Shown here: positions 4,731-5,889 of the stretch, one piece after another
How the letters are laid out: each line of letters begins with the position of its first letter
Position numbering within the stretch: the first letter of the stretch is position 1
Assembly: GCA_937915785.1 (NCBI GenBank)
Contig: CALGGY010000126.1
Location: 1-5,889 of the forward strand
Direction: 5' to 3'
DNA: 5,889 nt
Source of the DNA: an uncultured Bacteroidales bacterium
Lineage (GTDB): Bacteria; Bacteroidota; Bacteroidia; Bacteroidales; P3
The notes under the pieces: generated by a model
Told to the model about the DNA's origin: nothing
Database searches by the model: none
The model's input: the letters and a program-made list of their open reading frames with translations, nothing else
Translations under genes and position numbers: made by a program

Positions 4731-5889
4731 TTATTTTTTGTTACGTTCTTTGCGTGCCAAGTGGCTGGGTTCCAATGCCATGCGGTCGGTTTCGAGCAAC
4801 GAGGCCACGCCTTCGTCGATGCGGCGTTTGCTTTCGCAGTCGGGACAGTGGCATTCTTCTTTGTAATCGGTAGGCTCGGTGTAGGTGGTGATAACGCCTT
4901 CAAAGTTGCGGAGTATCACCTTGTTGGGACTTTGCGAGATTACATAGTTGGGCATAACGGGGGTTTTGCCGCCGCCGCCGGGAGCGTCAACCACAAAGGT
5001 GGGTACGGCGTAGCCCGATGTGTGTCCGCGCAGGTTCTCGATAATTTCGATGCCTTTGGAAACAGGGGTGCGGAAATGCTCCAATCCCATCGAAAGGTCG
5101 CACTGATATATATAGTAGGGGCGTACACGGTTTTTAACCAGCAGGTGCACAAGACGTTTCATAATGTGAACGCAGTCGTTCACGCCGCGCAGCAACACAC
5201 TTTGGTTGCCCAAGGGGATGCCGGCGTTGGCAAGTTTTGCAAGGGCTGCCGAGGCTTCGGGAGTCATCTCGTTGGGGTGGTTGAAATGGGTGTTGAGCCA
5301 GATGGGGTGGTATTTTTTGAGCATGTTCACAAGGTCGTCGGTGATGCGCTGCGGGCAAACCACGGGGGTGCGGCTTCCAAGGCGGATAATCTCCACATGG
5401 GGGATAGCGCGCAGACGCTGGATGATGGATTCCAGCATTTTGTCGCTTACCATCAGAGCGTCGCCACCCGAAAGAAGCACGTCTCTAACGGTGGGGGTCT
5501 TGGCTATGTAGTCTATGCATTTCTGTATGCGTTCCGACGGCGACTCGCAGTCGTTCTGTCCGGCAAAACGGCGGCGTGTGCAGTGGCGGCAGTACATCGA
5601 GCACATGTCGGTGATAAGGAACAGCACGCGGTCTGGGTAGCGGTGTGTGAGGCCGGGAACGGGCGAGTCCTCGTCTTCGTGCAAGGGGTCGGTGAGGTCG
5701 GCGGCGGCGATGTGAGTCTCGGCTGCCGTGGGTATGGCCTGACGGCGCACGGGGTCGTTGGGGTCGTTGGGGTCTATCAAACTCAGGTAGTAGGGAGTGA
5801 TGGCCATGCGCAAGGTTTCGAGCGATTTGCGTACGCCTTCCTGCTCCTCGGCGGTGAGGTTGATGTATTTGTTCAGATCTTCGAGGGTC
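4731..5889 (-). CDS. kamA: Lysine 2,3-aminomutase, radical SAM and PLP enzyme (5' end outside window)
   Basis: KamA converts L-lysine to L-beta-lysine, the first step of anaerobic lysine fermentation. The frame runs to the window edge. The visible 385 residues begin TLEDLNKYI, which aligns to about residue 30 of the Clostridium subterminale enzyme (416 aa), so about 30 residues are missing. An internal TTG at 5813 could be mistaken for the start, but similarity continues upstream of it. The radical SAM cluster motif CSMYCRHC has its three cysteines at 5603, 5591 and 5582. The PLP lysine is in PGGGGKTP (codon 4967-4965). The residues matching lysine-binding D293 and D330 are present (in QCD and VVD), as is the zinc set: VNDC plus CHCPDC near the C-terminus. 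Keeping the C-terminal zinc region argues against the shorter EpmB paralogue. G+C content is high, like the other host genes. A terminator-like hairpin follows the stop. Confidence 0.95.
   Translation of the reverse strand, partial: TLEDLNKYINLTAEEQEGVRKSLETLRMAITPYYLSLIDPNDPNDPVRRQAIPTAAETHIAAADLTDPLHEDEDSPVPGLTHRYPDRVLFLITDMCSMYCRHCTRRRFAGQNDCESPSERIQKCIDYIAKTPTVRDVLLSGGDALMVSDKMLESIIQRLRAIPHVEIIRLGSRTPVVCPQRITDDLVNMLKKYHPIWLNTHFNHPNEMTPEASAALAKLANAGIPLGNQSVLLRGVNDCVHIMKRLVHLLVKNRVRPYYIYQCDLSMGLEHFRTPVSKGIEIIENLRGHTSGYAVPTFVVDAPGGGGKTPVMPNYVISQSPNKVILRNFEGVITTYTEPTDYKEECHCPDCESKRRIDEGVASLLETDRMALEPSHLARKERNKK

Noticed and set aside
5752..5776. Tandem GGGTCGTTG units in kamA
   Set aside because: They encode DPNDPNDP, which is also present in clostridial lysine 2,3-aminomutase, so this is conserved protein sequence and not a special DNA repeat.
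5811..5813. TTG as the kamA start codon
   Set aside because: The frame stays open upstream and the residues there (TLEDLNKYI and onward) match the family, so the true start is beyond the window.
1..5889. CRISPR array, tRNA or rRNA gene, insertion sequence or integrase
   Set aside because: No spaced direct repeats, cloverleaf-like segments, rRNA stretches or transposase/integrase motifs were seen on either strand.

Overview
The window reads as chromosomal sequence from an anaerobic, amino-acid-fermenting member of the Bacteroidetes (Bacteroidales-like). This is an inference. It rests on a clostridial-type lysine 2,3-aminomutase, a methionine gamma-lyase-like enzyme, A/T-rich leaders without strong Shine-Dalgarno sites, and one candidate TTTG/TAnnTTTG-type promoter. 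Every gene I can support lies on the minus strand, so transcription runs from high to low coordinates.

In transcription order, kamA (5889-4731, 5' end outside the window) comes first. It is followed by a 16-bp perfect inverted repeat (4682-4721) that looks like its terminator. Next is a compact type II restriction-modification module: a DNA cytosine-5 methyltransferase (4650-3589) and, one base after its stop, a PLD-fold restriction endonuclease of the NgoFVII/BfiI kind (3587-2580). A PLP-dependent trans-sulfuration-family enzyme resembling methionine gamma-lyase (2552-1368) starts 27 bp later. A GC-rich hairpin (1324-1345) then separates it from an RlmI-type 23S rRNA m5C methyltransferase (1308-130). 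The last 129 bp hold two adjacent short tandem repeats and what looks like the first codons of a secreted protein that runs off the window edge (44-1).

The restriction-modification pair is clearly more A/T-rich than its neighbours: sampled 60-base lines give about 27% G+C at 3061-3120 and about 60% at 4801-4860. It sits tightly between two host metabolic genes, which fits a horizontally acquired defence cassette. The methyltransferase would protect host sites and the endonuclease would cut unmodified invading DNA. No controller (C) gene, vsr gene, integrase, transposase or clear target-site duplication is visible. KamA and the gamma-lyase-like enzyme fit catabolism of lysine and sulfur amino acids; RlmI is ribosome housekeeping.

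I did not find a wholly new system. The points most worth a second look are the defence cassette and its junctions, the altered active-site positions of the gamma-lyase-like enzyme, the G-rich heptamer repeat that begins at the rlmI stop codon, and the two hairpins that flank the module and the rlmI start.
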